From NCBI GenBank assembly GCA_002319955.1, contig DCJS01000029.1, positions 25,637 through 89,636 on the forward strand: a DNA stretch of 64,000 bases. Reading direction: 5' to 3'. Shown here in pieces: positions 17,142-26,055 of this stretch. Made by a program: the position numbers and the translations under genes. The stretch comes from Flavobacteriales bacterium UBA1694. GTDB taxonomy: Bacteria > Bacteroidota > Bacteroidia > Flavobacteriales > Weeksellaceae. Under the pieces are notes generated by a model, which saw nothing but the letters and a program-made list of their open reading frames with translations, searched no databases and was not told the origin of the DNA. The first letter of the stretch is position 1; each line of letters opens with the position of its first letter.

Positions 17142-18266
17142 TTAGACCTTAAAAAGGTCGGAGGCAATGCCGTCCGCCATAAACCAATGCTCTGAGGGAA
17201 TTACAAGATAATCGCCCTGTATTTCTAAATAACCGTTGTCAATTTTCGGGGTCAATTCGTTGCCGAAATGCGCGAGAAGCTCTGATGAAAACTCGGTTTT
17301 CAAACGGCTTAGATCCACCCCCTTTTTTGTACGAAGGCCAATCATCAGCATTTCATTATAGCGGTCTTTCTCTTCCAGCAATTCTATTTCTAAAGGCAAA
17401 CTGCCCTGCGCGAGCGACTTAATATACTGCGTGTTATTTGCCACGCTCCAACACCGTCTTGACTTCCCATCATAGGAATGAGCCGAGGGGCCTAGACCCA
17501 GATAAGGAGAATAATTCCAATAAGCAGAATTATGCCGCGATTCATAGCCAGGCAGGGCGAAGTTTGAGATCTCATAATGGCTTAGCCCTTCCCTCTTTAA
17601 GTATTGAGCCATATAATGAAATTGATCATTTTGCAACGCTTGGCTTGGCGCAGGTACGATCTTCTCTTGAACCCAATGACTAAGCACCGTCTTTGGCTCC
17701 ACCGTTAGGGCATACGCAGAAATATGAGGAACCTCTAAACTTCGGGCCGTTTTTAAATTTGATTCCCAGATTTCCATTGAGGAAGTCATGGCTCCATAAA
17801 TAAGGTCAATCGATAGGTTTTCAAACCCATAATCCTGGCTTCTCTTAATAGAGTCAAGCGCCTCACCGGCTGTATGTGCGCGATTCATTAAAACCAGATC
17901 GTCTGTAAAAAAGCTTTGGGTCCCTATGGAAAGTCGGTTTATTGGCGTCTTGGCAAGGGCTTTAAGAAACGGCGCTGACAAATCGTCAGGATTGGCTTCT
18001 AAAGTGATTTCAATCGACTTATCCCAATCAAAATAACGCTGGGTCTGTTCGAGAAGCTTGGAGAGTTCATCCACTTCGAGTAAGGAGGGGGTTCCCCCAC
18101 CAAAATAAATGGATTGGATTGGCTTTTCATCAAGCTCTGTATGGCGTAGGTCTAGTTCCGTGTGAATCGCCTGCAAAAGCGCATCTTTATGCGTAAGGGA
18201 GGTCGAAAAATGAAAATTACAATAACTACACTTTTGCTTACAAAACGGAATGTGAAAGTAAATCAT
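17142..18266 (-). CDS. hemW: HemW-type radical SAM protein
   Basis: A 374-residue radical SAM protein. The iron-sulfur cluster motif C9-xxx-C13-x-Y-C16, followed by NF and a histidine (H19), is the HemW form; HemW binds haem and is a haem chaperone rather than a coproporphyrinogen oxidase. FGGGTPSLL and the NRLSIGTQSF motif are also present. The gene starts 10 bases after rluD ends on the same strand and is probably cotranscribed with it. Many databases call this family oxygen-independent coproporphyrinogen III oxidase; the cysteine spacing and length favour HemW. Confidence 0.88.
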   Translation of the reverse strand: MIYFHIPFCKQKCSYCNFHFSTSLTHKDALLQAIHTELDLRHTELDEKPIQSIYFGGGTPSLLEVDELSKLLEQTQRYFDWDKSIEITLEANPDDLSAPFLKALAKTPINRLSIGTQSFFTDDLVLMNRAHTAGEALDSIKRSQDYGFENLSIDLIYGAMTSSMEIWESNLKTARSLEVPHISAYALTVEPKTVLSHWVQEKIVPAPSQALQNDQFHYMAQYLKREGLSHYEISNFALPGYESRHNSAYWNYSPYLGLGPSAHSYDGKSRRCWSVANNTQYIKSLAQGSLPLEIELLEEKDRYNEMLMIGLRTKKGVDLSRLKTEFSSELLAHFGNELTPKIDNGYLEIQGDYLVIPSEHWFMADGIASDLFKV

Positions 18267-18276
18267 AACCTTTGAA

Positions 18277-19359
18277 TTAATTGTGCTCCAAATAAGCCCG
18301 CCATTTCTCTAGAGCCATTTGCATATCGGGTGGCATAGGGCTCTCAAAGAACATGGGCTCTTTTGTGCTCGGGTGAATAAATCCTAAGGTATGCGCATGG
18401 AGTGCCTGACGTGGAAGAATCTCAAACACATTCTTAATGAACTGCTTGTACTTGGGTAAATTCACGCCTCTTAGCGCCACATGGCCCTCATAGCGCTCGT
18501 CGTTAAAGAGCGTATGCCCAATATACTTAAAATGCGCACGAATCTGGTGCGTACGTCCTGTTTCGAGGCGGCACTCGACCCATGTCATATGACGAAACCG
18601 CTCTTTGACCTTGTAATGGGTCACCGCATGCTTTCCTTGACTTCCATCTGGAAAGACGCTCATCTGCATGCGGTTCTTTTCATGGCGGCCAATATGGCCT
18701 TCAATAGTGCCCTGATCCTCAGAGAGGTTTCCCCAGACAAATGCCCAATAGAGTCGCTTGGTTTTTCTTTCAAAAAATTGCTTCGCTAAGAAACTTAGTG
18801 CAAATTCGGTCTTGGCAATTACCAGAAGACCGGAGGTATCTTTATCGATTCGGTGCACGAGACCAACGCGGTCTAAATCGCTTTTCTGATTGTTTTTCTC
18901 GAAATGGTACGCTAAAGCGTTCACAAGGGTCCCGTCCCAGTTTCCATGGCCTGGATGAACCACCATACCGGCAGGCTTATCAACCACTAAAACATCGGCA
19001 TCCTCATACACGATCGTAAGAGGAATGTCTTGTGGAACTACCACCGTATCTCTAGGCGGTCGACTTAAAAGCACCGAAATTTGATCCCCAGGCTTTACTT
19101 TGTAATTCTGCTTTACGGCAGTCCCATTAACCACCACATTCCCCGCTCTACAGGTCTGGGAGAGTTTATTACGTGAGGAGTTTTGGCGAAAAATCAAAAG
19201 GTATTTATCAATGCGCAGGGGCGCCTGACCAGGATCCACATTTAAACGAAGGTGCTCATAAAGCCCCTCATGTTCTTGATCCTCCTCAGCGGTATCTTCC
19301 CCTAGGTCAAAGTTTAGTTCTGGATCTTGGTCCAGATTTTCATTCGTATGTTGGTTCAT
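18277..19359 (-). CDS. rluD: RluD-type 23S rRNA pseudouridine synthase
   Basis: A 360-residue RluA-family enzyme, expected to modify uridines in helix 69 of 23S rRNA. An acidic N-terminal extension (about 35 residues) precedes an S4 RNA-binding domain (residues about 50-110), then the catalytic domain with the active-site aspartate in GLVHRIDKDTSGLLV and the ARCRL/RxHQIR-type motif (LETGRTHQIRAHF). Gene order PASTA protein, rluD, hemW on one strand suggests a loose transcription unit, although a terminator-like hairpin separates the PASTA gene from rluD. Confidence 0.9.
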   Translation of the reverse strand: MNQHTNENLDQDPELNFDLGEDTAEEDQEHEGLYEHLRLNVDPGQAPLRIDKYLLIFRQNSSRNKLSQTCRAGNVVVNGTAVKQNYKVKPGDQISVLLSRPPRDTVVVPQDIPLTIVYEDADVLVVDKPAGMVVHPGHGNWDGTLVNALAYHFEKNNQKSDLDRVGLVHRIDKDTSGLLVIAKTEFALSFLAKQFFERKTKRLYWAFVWGNLSEDQGTIEGHIGRHEKNRMQMSVFPDGSQGKHAVTHYKVKERFRHMTWVECRLETGRTHQIRAHFKYIGHTLFNDERYEGHVALRGVNLPKYKQFIKNVFEILPRQALHAHTLGFIHPSTKEPMFFESPMPPDMQMALEKWRAYLEHN

Positions 19360-19371
19360 CTGGTATTAAAA

Positions 19372-19398
19372 ATAGCTTCAAGCGTTAGTTGAAGCTAT
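19372..19398 (-). terminator. Terminator after the PASTA gene
   Basis: Stem of 9 bp (ATAGCTTCA and complement) with a 9-base loop; on the minus strand it is followed by TTTTTAAT. It lies just upstream of rluD, so rluD may also need its own promoter. Confidence 0.6.
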
Positions 19399-19424
19399 GG
19401 TCGTTTAGTTAGAGGGCAAAGGTG

Positions 19425-20450
19425 TTATTCAACAATTACTTTGCGCGCCTTCGGTTTTGGCTCTTCTTTCTCCTCGCTGCTCTTCGAGGCTTTCGGCTGC
19501 TCGGTGCTTGGCTTAGCTGTTTTGGTACCCTCAGGTGCTACACTTGGCCTTGGTTGGGCTTCCACCGGCCTTGAAGACGGCGGCTCTTGGTTTAAAGGGC
19601 GCTCAATAAGGGGCGCTTCTTCCCACTCGATTGGCGCGGGTGCGCGCTCAACCTGAGTTCTATAAATAGCGTTTAATCGCTGAATTTCTCCCATCTTTTG
19701 AGCAGGGATCTTCTTACTAGCCCAAAGATCGATCTGCATTCCCTGGTCGCGAATGGCGCCCCCTTGGGGATCTTGATAATAGACGATGTCCGATTGGTCT
19801 CTCGCTTCGTCATCAAATTCGATTAAACCGATTTCAAAGAGGTTATTAGTTATGATTGCCTTGGCCTCTTGAACCGTCAGTCCAACAAGGTTCGGCACAG
19901 CCACATTTCGTTTGGGTCCTGTTCCAATGACCAAATCAAGACTCGCAAAACGAGGAAGTTTGGTTCCAGGCTTAATAATGGTGCCATTCATTTGCATTCG
20001 AATGACAGCGTCGCGCTGGATGTTCGGCTCGTAAATCGTATCCCCAACTTTTAGTCCGATAGATTCCAGTTGTCTAAACGCTAGACCCTTGTATTGATCC
20101 AGAATATCTGGCACTTGGACTGGGGCATAGGTTCTCGGATTCACTTTTAAGAGAATAGCGCGCCCACCTTTAACGCGAGAGCCTGCCGAAGGATAAATCT
20201 GCAGCACTTGAAAGGGTTTGAATTTTGGATCAAACTTGAAACTATCCACTTCGTAATGAAGTCCATTGTCATCGAGTACCTCGATCGCCTTATGAACCGA
20301 TAGGTTCACAACATTTGGAACAGGAATTTCTTCCCCGTGATTGGTATGGACTTCTAGCCAACGAAACGTTAGCCAAACTAGGCCAAGAAATACCACGATG
20401 GCAAGTAACAAATTCCCTAAAACCTTCCAGTGAAAAAGCGATTTAAACAT
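19425..20450 (-). CDS. PASTA-domain membrane protein
   Basis: A 341-residue protein with one N-terminal membrane helix (residues about 10-30) and three PASTA repeats outside the cytoplasm, recognisable by VPNVVNLSVHKAIEVLDDN, the middle VPDILDQYKGLAFRQLES, and VPNLVGLTVQEAKAI. A Pro/Glu/Lys-rich tail of about 90 residues follows. PASTA domains bind peptidoglycan or muropeptides. Unlike PknB-type receptors there is no kinase domain. The start is ATG 20450; a further upstream start at 20477 would add nine residues before the membrane helix. It is divergent from ddl, which fits a cell-wall role. Confidence 0.85.
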   Translation of the reverse strand: MFKSLFHWKVLGNLLLAIVVFLGLVWLTFRWLEVHTNHGEEIPVPNVVNLSVHKAIEVLDDNGLHYEVDSFKFDPKFKPFQVLQIYPSAGSRVKGGRAILLKVNPRTYAPVQVPDILDQYKGLAFRQLESIGLKVGDTIYEPNIQRDAVIRMQMNGTIIKPGTKLPRFASLDLVIGTGPKRNVAVPNLVGLTVQEAKAIITNNLFEIGLIEFDDEARDQSDIVYYQDPQGGAIRDQGMQIDLWASKKIPAQKMGEIQRLNAIYRTQVERAPAPIEWEEAPLIERPLNQEPPSSRPVEAQPRPSVAPEGTKTAKPSTEQPKASKSSEEKEEPKPKARKVIVE

Positions 20451-20607
20451 ACAGTGCTTCTTAATTACAGAAGACAAATATAACTAATAAATTTAAAAAC
20501 AGAATCGGATTTCTTACCCGCTAGGCTCTGGGGGAGAAATTCCTTTTAAAAATCCACTACATGAAACAAAATTGCTAAATTTGCCTTAACCTTAAGGTGT
20601 TTTTGCT

Positions 20608-21597
20608 ATGAATAAAAAGAACGTAGCCGTGGTAATGGGCGGATACAGCGACGAGTATGTGGTCTCTTTAAAAAGCGGACAACTCATTTACGACTCCCTA
20701 GACCGAGAGCTCTATAATGTTTATAGTGTGGTTATCTTAAAAGACGAGTGGTCCTTCGTGGACGACCATGGTCAGAAAATCCCCATGAACAAAGCAGACT
20801 TTAGCGTGGAGATGCAAAGTGGCTATATCCTTAAGTTTGACGTGTGTTTCAATACAATTCACGGCCGTCCAGGTGAAAATGGAGAACTTCAAGCCTATTG
20901 GAATACCATTGGACAAAATTACACCGGTTGTGATTTCTACCAAAGCGCCCTCACATTCAATAAAAAAGACACCTTAGCCGTTTTAGCCAAGTATGGCATT
21001 ACTTCGGCCAAAAGCATTTATTTAAGAGAAACCGATTCAATCGATCCCGAAACCATCGTTAAAGATTTAGGACTTCCTCTCTTTGTCAAGCCAAATCAAA
21101 GTGGCTCCTCCCTTGGAATATCCAAAGTGAAGTCTATAGAAGAATTCCCAGAGGCGCTTAACTCCGCTTTTGCACAAGACGACGAAATTTTAATTGAAGC
21201 CTTTCTTGATGGAATGGAAGTCTCTGTGGGGGTGGTCGATTATAAAGGAACCACCACAGTGCTCGGAATTACAGAGATTGTTCCCCAAACAGAATTCTTT
21301 GATTACGCGGCTAAATATGAAGGAGCCTCCGAGGAGATTACCCCAGCGCGGATCGATGAAAAAACCCGAATAAAAGTGGAAGAGGTGGCCATACGCGCCT
21401 ACGATTCGTTAGGCATGAGTGGATTTTCCAGAAGTGAATTCATTCTTGTGGATGGCGAGCCCTTCATGCTTGAAATGAACACAAACCCAGGGTTCTCTCC
21501 CACCAGTATCCTGCCACAACAAGCGACCCACTTTGGCCTTAGTATCCAAGAACTCTGCGGAAATGAAGTAGAGAAAGCCTTAAACAAAACCCATTAG
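20608..21597 (+). CDS. ddl: D-alanine--D-alanine ligase
   Basis: A 329-residue ATP-grasp ligase that makes the D-Ala-D-Ala dipeptide for peptidoglycan. Family signs are the N-terminal VVMGGYSDEYVVSLKSG, the substrate loop HGRPGENG, the ATP-grasp lysine region (LPLFVKPNQSGSSLGISKV) and the metal-binding end (FMLEMNTNPGF). A -7 motif TAAATTTG is at 20576-20583. It lies 7 bases upstream of coaD, with which it is probably cotranscribed. Confidence 0.96.
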   Translation: MNKKNVAVVMGGYSDEYVVSLKSGQLIYDSLDRELYNVYSVVILKDEWSFVDDHGQKIPMNKADFSVEMQSGYILKFDVCFNTIHGRPGENGELQAYWNTIGQNYTGCDFYQSALTFNKKDTLAVLAKYGITSAKSIYLRETDSIDPETIVKDLGLPLFVKPNQSGSSLGISKVKSIEEFPEALNSAFAQDDEILIEAFLDGMEVSVGVVDYKGTTTVLGITEIVPQTEFFDYAAKYEGASEEITPARIDEKTRIKVEEVAIRAYDSLGMSGFSRSEFILVDGEPFMLEMNTNPGFSPTSILPQQATHFGLSIQELCGNEVEKALNKTH

Positions 21598-21604
21598 AAC
21601 GCCT

Positions 21605-22066
21605 ATGAGAATTGCTGTATTTCCGGGATCTTTTGACCCCATCACCTTAGGTCACTTTGACATTGTCGAGCGCGCTGTGCCCTTATTCGACAAAATCATT
21701 ATTGCCATTGGCCAAAACTCACAGAAAAACTACATGTTCTCCTTAGAACAAAGAAAAGAGTTCATTCGCAATACCTTTAAGGACTTCCCCAACGTGGAGG
21801 TCGATAATTTTGAAGGACTAACCATTGATTACTGCCGAAGTAAAAACGTCAATTTCATTCTGCGAGGTCTTCGAAATCCCGCGGATTTTGAATTTGAAAA
21901 AGCCATTGCCCAGACCAACCGAACGTTGACTCAGGACAATAAAATTGAAACAATATTTTTACTTACCTCTTCAGGCAAATCCTTTATATCAAGTAGTATT
22001 GTAAGAGAAATCATCACCTTCAAAGGCGATTATGAACTGCTCGTGCCTCAGGCGGTACGGGTGTAA
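21605..22066 (+). CDS. coaD: Phosphopantetheine adenylyltransferase
   Basis: A 153-residue nucleotidyltransferase catalysing the fourth step of coenzyme A synthesis. The N-terminal FPGSFDPITLGHFDIV holds the (T/H)xGH-type adenylyl site, and SSGKSFISSSIVREI is the C-terminal ISSSxxR motif. Length is typical. It follows ddl closely and precedes the TRIC-type channel gene by 16 bases, forming a three-gene run. Confidence 0.97.
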   Translation: MRIAVFPGSFDPITLGHFDIVERAVPLFDKIIIAIGQNSQKNYMFSLEQRKEFIRNTFKDFPNVEVDNFEGLTIDYCRSKNVNFILRGLRNPADFEFEKAIAQTNRTLTQDNKIETIFLLTSSGKSFISSSIVREIITFKGDYELLVPQAVRV

Positions 22067-22082
22067 TTAAAACCTATTTGTA

Positions 22083-22721
22083 TTGGAAATTCATCACAAT
22101 TTCAACCTCTTAATCGAAGTCTTTGGAACTCTAGCTTTCGCGATGTCTGGAGCGTTTGCAGCGATGCAAAAACGCTTAGATCCCTTTGGCGTCTTAATTA
22201 TTGCCTTTGTCACCTCCGTAGGCGGAGGGACCCTAAGGGATTTACTCTTAGGGGTGCCCGTATTTTGGATGCGCGATATGCTTTATCCTATCACTATCTT
22301 TATTGGGACTGTTCTCGCATTTATTGTGAAATCCTTTGAGCGTAATTTTAAAGTCACGCTCTTTATTTTTGACAGCTTTGGGCTCGGACTCTTTACCATC
22401 ATCGGTATTCAAAAAGGGCTAAGCCAAGAGCTCCATCCCTTAATCTGCCTAACTTTAGGAACAATCACAGGATGTTTCGGTGGGATCATTCGAGATACGT
22501 TTTTGAACCGCATCCCCCTTATTTTCAGAAAGGAAATCTACGCGACGGCCTGTATCGTAGGCGGTGGAATTTTCTTGATGCTTATTCAGTACACCAACCT
22601 TTCCTATATTATTGTTCAGATCACCACCATAATTCTGATTGTGATGATTCGAACGATGGCCGTCAAATACCAGTGGCAGATGCCTAAATTCTACGATCAA
22701 CGTAGCAACTTTGAGGATTAA
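22083..22721 (+). CDS. TRIC-family cation channel (YicG/UPF0126)
   Basis: A 212-residue membrane protein with about seven hydrophobic segments and two repeats of the family domain, each with a GG-x-x-RD motif: SVGGGTLRDLLLG and CFGGIIRDTFLNR. Prokaryotic TRIC proteins form trimeric monovalent-cation channels; some members have been linked to glycine uptake. The start is TTG at 22083 (MEIHHNFNLL), the only initiator ahead of the first membrane segment. It ends ddl-coaD-TRIC and is followed by a bidirectional terminator. Confidence 0.85.
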   Translation: MEIHHNFNLLIEVFGTLAFAMSGAFAAMQKRLDPFGVLIIAFVTSVGGGTLRDLLLGVPVFWMRDMLYPITIFIGTVLAFIVKSFERNFKVTLFIFDSFGLGLFTIIGIQKGLSQELHPLICLTLGTITGCFGGIIRDTFLNRIPLIFRKEIYATACIVGGGIFLMLIQYTNLSYIIVQITTIILIVMIRTMAVKYQWQMPKFYDQRSNFED

Positions 22722-22825
22722 TACCGTTTGTAGAAGGTTCAAAGTGAACGGGGGATTAAACTTTGCAATTGAAATTTTCTGACCGACCCCCGTACTAATC
22801 TAGAGTTAAATATTCAGTCTCTTTT

Positions 22826-22869
22826 AAATAGAATCAGCCTGCGTAGAGTTACGCAGGCTGATTCTATTT
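22826..22869. terminator. Strong bidirectional terminator
   Basis: A perfect 20-bp stem (AAATAGAATCAGCCTGCGTA and its complement) with a 4-base loop (GAGT), placed between the convergent TRIC-type gene and the DUF2892/TPR-like gene. A and T runs flank both sides. Confidence 0.9.
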
Positions 22870-22887
22870 ATTTATTTTGTTCCCATG

Positions 22888-23457
22888 TTAAGAAAACTTC
22901 CCTCTTTGTCTCATGTGTGGGTTATGCATATGCTTTTGCATTGACGGCATTTTAAGTTGGTCTTTCATCATCTTAATCTGGTCGGTCATCATGCCCGCGC
23001 TATCAAGTTTTTTAGCCTCTTCAAGGAGCCTCTGCCCCTCTTGCTTGCGGCCTTTTGAAATCGCGACAGCGGCAAGGTTTAAGTTCGCCATAGCCCGGTC
23101 GTGCTTCATATTAAGGCCATACTCTAGCGCTTTTTTCATTAAAGGCTCAACCTTCGCTGGGTTATCCTGAGCAAGAGTTAGCCCCTCCATATAATGAAAA
23201 TACCCGTACTGGGACTTGTGCAATTGGACTTTGTAATTGGTAATATTCTTTAGCCAAGAACCTGCTTTTTCGGTATTTTGTTTTCTCATCTGCCAAAATG
23301 CAAGCAGAATGAATTCGTTCTTAAAAAACAGAGCAATTGGGATTGCACTAAGTAAAAACACGACGATTCCCCAGCCCGTCTCACGGGTAAAGAACATCAT
23401 GTAGACTCCGAGTCCAATAAATAGGGCTGCAACGACTAACTTTATATATTTATTCAT
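22888..23457 (-). CDS. DUF2892-like membrane protein with TPR-like C-terminus
   Basis: A 189-residue protein. Residues 1-45 form two closely spaced membrane helices (KLVVAALFIGLGVYMMFF and GWGIVVFLLSAIPIALFF), resembling the DUF2892 pair. Residues about 70-150 are helical with a tetratricopeptide-like pattern (LMKKALEYGLNMKHDRAMAN). The C-terminus is rich in Met, His and Gln. It may scaffold an unknown partner at the inner membrane; nothing nearby identifies it. The folA gene lies upstream on the same strand. Confidence 0.6.
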   Translation of the reverse strand: MNKYIKLVVAALFIGLGVYMMFFTRETGWGIVVFLLSAIPIALFFKNEFILLAFWQMRKQNTEKAGSWLKNITNYKVQLHKSQYGYFHYMEGLTLAQDNPAKVEPLMKKALEYGLNMKHDRAMANLNLAAVAISKGRKQEGQRLLEEAKKLDSAGMMTDQIKMMKDQLKMPSMQKHMHNPHMRQRGKFS

Positions 23458-23528
23458 TTCTTTTATTTAGGTGGTACAAAGATAAAAAAATGGCTTTAAT
23501 CTAGGCGGTAGGGCAAGCCAAATTTCAT

Positions 23529-24032
23529 CTACGGTTTAATCAGAGGCACTTTGCGCTCATACGTCTGAAAACAAAGGTTATAGGCGTTTTTCTCATCAGC
23601 CTCGTCACACTGCTCCTGTGTTTTCACCCAAATCTTTGGGTCAATTTTAGGAAAGAATGTATCCGCTTCTAAACTAGCCTCCACCAAAGTAACCTCAAGG
23701 CGGTCCGCTTGTTCAAGCGTTTGCTCGTAAAGGGTTCCTCCGCCAATCACAAATACCTCTGGGTCAATTTTTTTTGCAAATTTCAACGCTTCCTTGAGAC
23801 TTCCAACAATAAGGACGCCTTCCATAAACCAGTCCTTTTTACGACTCACCACGATATTGGTGCGGTTTGGTAGCGCGCGCCCAATACTTTCAAATGTTTT
23901 ACGTCCCATAATGATAGGATGCTCTGAGGTAAGTTCTTTAAAATGCTTAAGATCCTTTGGAAGGTGCCACAGCAGCTTATTTTCATGCCCTATTTCTCGA
24001 TTCTGACCCATGGCCACGATTAGCGTCGTCAT
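23529..24032 (-). CDS. folA: Dihydrofolate reductase
   Basis: A 167-residue enzyme that reduces dihydrofolate to tetrahydrofolate with NADPH. The N-terminal MTTLIVAMGQNREIG, LLWHLPKDLKHFK (with the catalytic acid region), IMGRKTFESIG and VIGGGTLYEQ are the standard motifs. An upstream in-frame ATG at 24062 would add ten residues (MCYFCQNSKK) foreign to the family. A -7 motif on this strand at 24056-24049 (TATTTTTG) supports the shorter form. The gene diverges from lemA. Confidence 0.95.
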   Translation of the reverse strand: MTTLIVAMGQNREIGHENKLLWHLPKDLKHFKELTSEHPIIMGRKTFESIGRALPNRTNIVVSRKKDWFMEGVLIVGSLKEALKFAKKIDPEVFVIGGGTLYEQTLEQADRLEVTLVEASLEADTFFPKIDPKIWVKTQEQCDEADEKNAYNLCFQTYERKVPLIKP

Positions 24033-24106
24033 TTTTTTTGAATTTTGACAAAAATAGCACATAATTTGTATATTTACGAGGCATTAAACCATATAAAATT
24101 TAAACT

Positions 24107-24715
24107 ATGAGAAATAAAGGTTGTCTAAGCGCTGGCACAATTGGAATTGCACTGGTGGTGATCGCCGCCGTCCTCTTCTTTTGGGGCAAAAATGCCTATA
24201 ACAGTTTTGTTCAAGGCGAACAGAAAGTAAATGCCCGCTGGTCCAACGTGGAAACGGTGTATCAAAAGCGTGCGAACCTAATTCCAAACTTGGAAAGAAC
24301 GGTTAAATCCTATGCTCAATTTGAACAAGAAACCCTCACAGGTGTAATTGAAGCACGTTCAAAAGCGACTTCTGTTACCATTGACCCGACCAATATGACT
24401 GAAGCAGACCTAGCAAGGTTCCAGTCTGCGCAGGGCGAACTCTCTGGGGCATTAAGCCGACTCATGGCCGTTGTTGAGCAGTACCCGAATCTAAAAGCGG
24501 ATCAACAGTATCTCAATTTCCAAAGGGAATACACCGCCATTGAAAATTCAATTCGAGCCGAAACCGTCACTTTTAATGGTTCTGTGGAAGAATACAACAA
24601 CCTTGTGAAAACCTTCCCAAACAATGTGTTAGCAGGCGTATTTAATAAAGCAGAAAAACCTTACTTTAAAGCAGCTGTAGGGGCCCAGGAGGCACCAGAG
24701 GTTTTCTCAAACTAA
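24107..24715 (+). CDS. lemA: LemA family protein
   Basis: A 202-residue protein with an N-terminal membrane segment (IGIALVVIAAVLFFWG) and a long helical domain containing the family motifs NVETVYQKRANLIPNLERTV and YPNLKADQQYLNFQREY. LemA proteins are inner-membrane proteins of uncertain role, very often encoded with TPM-domain proteins, as here. It is 7 bases upstream of the first TPM gene, making a three-gene operon. Confidence 0.9.
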   Translation: MRNKGCLSAGTIGIALVVIAAVLFFWGKNAYNSFVQGEQKVNARWSNVETVYQKRANLIPNLERTVKSYAQFEQETLTGVIEARSKATSVTIDPTNMTEADLARFQSAQGELSGALSRLMAVVEQYPNLKADQQYLNFQREYTAIENSIRAETVTFNGSVEEYNNLVKTFPNNVLAGVFNKAEKPYFKAAVGAQEAPEVFSN

Positions 24716-24722
24716 TCCACCT

Positions 24723-25151
24723 ATGAAGTCATTTCTTTCCGAATCTCAGATGACCTCCTTAATAGAGGCCATCTGGGAGGCCGAAAACCAGTCCAGTGGA
24801 GAAATCCGCGTCCATATCGACTCAACCACCCTTGAGCATAATGCGGCGGTCGCCTTTGCGGCCTTCACCAAACTAGAAATGCACCAAACGAAAGAACGCA
24901 ACGCTGTGTTGTTTCATGTGAATTTTGAACAAAAGTACCTTACCATTATTGGGGACGAGGGAATTCATAAAAAAGTGAAACAGCAGTTCTGGGACCGACT
25001 CCACGACGAGATTACCACTGGGTTTGCAAGTGGCCAGTATTACCTGGCACTCAAAGACGCGGTGTTAAAAACAGGTCAAGAATTAAAAAACCACTTCCCT
25101 ATTGTGGGAGAAAATCCAAACGAACTGCCCAATGAGATTACTTTCTCGTAA
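24723..25151 (+). CDS. Short soluble TPM-domain protein
   Basis: A 142-residue protein made of one TPM (TLP18.3/Psb32/MOLO-1) domain: SSGEIRVHIDSTTLEHNAA, NAVLFHVNFEQKYLTIIGDEG and a C-terminal helix. It has no signal peptide or membrane helix, unlike the longer TPM gene that follows, so it appears to stay in the cytoplasm. Its 3' end overlaps the next gene by 20 bases. The function of the LemA-TPM-TPM set is unknown; roles in envelope stress or photosystem-like protein repair are proposed for relatives. Confidence 0.8.
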   Translation: MKSFLSESQMTSLIEAIWEAENQSSGEIRVHIDSTTLEHNAAVAFAAFTKLEMHQTKERNAVLFHVNFEQKYLTIIGDEGIHKKVKQQFWDRLHDEITTGFASGQYYLALKDAVLKTGQELKNHFPIVGENPNELPNEITFS

Positions 25152-25944
25152 CCGTTTAACCACACTATTTTATTTTGTATTTACGGCCCTACTCTGGGCC
25201 CAATACACCGTTCCGGAAAAGCCGCAAGTGCTTTACCCGGTCTACGATGAAGTGGGCATTCTAACCAAGGAGCAAAAAGACTTACTTAACGAGAAACTAA
25301 TTAAATTTGAAGATTCCACTTCAACAGAAATTGAAGTGATTCTCATTCCCTCGACAAAAGGCGAAGACGTCAATTTCGTCGCTTGGCAATTTGGGGAGGC
25401 ATGGAAAATCGGTAAAAAAGACCTCAACAACGGCATTGTCTTACTCGTTGCGCTCGATGACCGAACTCTAGCCATTCAACAAGGACGAGCCGTAGAACAG
25501 TATTTAACGGCAGCCGTTGCAGGACAAATCATCGACTACCTCATCACCCCTAGTTTTAAATCCGGAGACTACTACACCGGAATTGATCGGGGAACCTCGG
25601 CTCTCATGGAAGCTGTCCAAGGGAAATTTAAACCAATTGTCAAAGACCCATCCTCTCAGGGGCTCCCAAGTGTTGGACGCCTCTTTGTTATCGCAATCGT
25701 GGTAATTGTTTTATTAATCCTTCTCTCAAGAGGCGGGGGCGGCGGTGGTGGCTACCGCGACGAGGACCGTGACGTTATTTTAAGTAAACGTGGAAGTCGA
25801 TCTTACCCAGGTGGGTTCTTCCCATTCCCTCCCTTAGGGGGTGGTGGATTTGGCGGCGGGGGCTTTGGAGGCGGCGGAGGCGGCTTTGGTGGATTCGGCG
25901 GTGGAGGAAGCTTTGGCGGTGGAGGCGCCTCAGGCGGATGGTAA
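25132..25944 (+). CDS. Exported TPM-domain protein with glycine-rich tail
   Basis: A 270-residue protein: signal sequence (RLTTLFYFVFTALLWAQ), TPM domain (residues about 30-150, with VYDEVGILTKEQK and NGIVLLVALDDRTLAIQQGR), one membrane helix (RLFVIAIVVIVLLILLS), then an arginine/aspartate-rich segment and a tail made almost wholly of Gly and Phe. The Gly-rich tail ends in SGGW, typical of YgcG-type proteins. ATG 25132 is chosen over 25102 because only it opens directly into the signal peptide. It overlaps the previous gene by 20 bases. Confidence 0.85.
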   Translation: MRLLSRNRLTTLFYFVFTALLWAQYTVPEKPQVLYPVYDEVGILTKEQKDLLNEKLIKFEDSTSTEIEVILIPSTKGEDVNFVAWQFGEAWKIGKKDLNNGIVLLVALDDRTLAIQQGRAVEQYLTAAVAGQIIDYLITPSFKSGDYYTGIDRGTSALMEAVQGKFKPIVKDPSSQGLPSVGRLFVIAIVVIVLLILLSRGGGGGGGYRDEDRDVILSKRGSRSYPGGFFPFPPLGGGGFGGGGFGGGGGGFGGFGGGGSFGGGGASGGW

Positions 25945-26055
25945 GAGCCTTTTCTTGACTTTTCCTTAATATCCCTGTGTTTATTTGAGAATACTTACTC
26001 AAAACATGCAATAAGAAGCGGATTTTTCACTAATTTCGGAGTTCAATCTTTTTTC

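Noticed and set aside
25730..25940. Dense GGC/GGT-rich repeat resembling a simple-sequence array
   Set aside because: It is the coding sequence of the glycine-rich tail of the TPM protein and stays in frame; not a separate repeat element.
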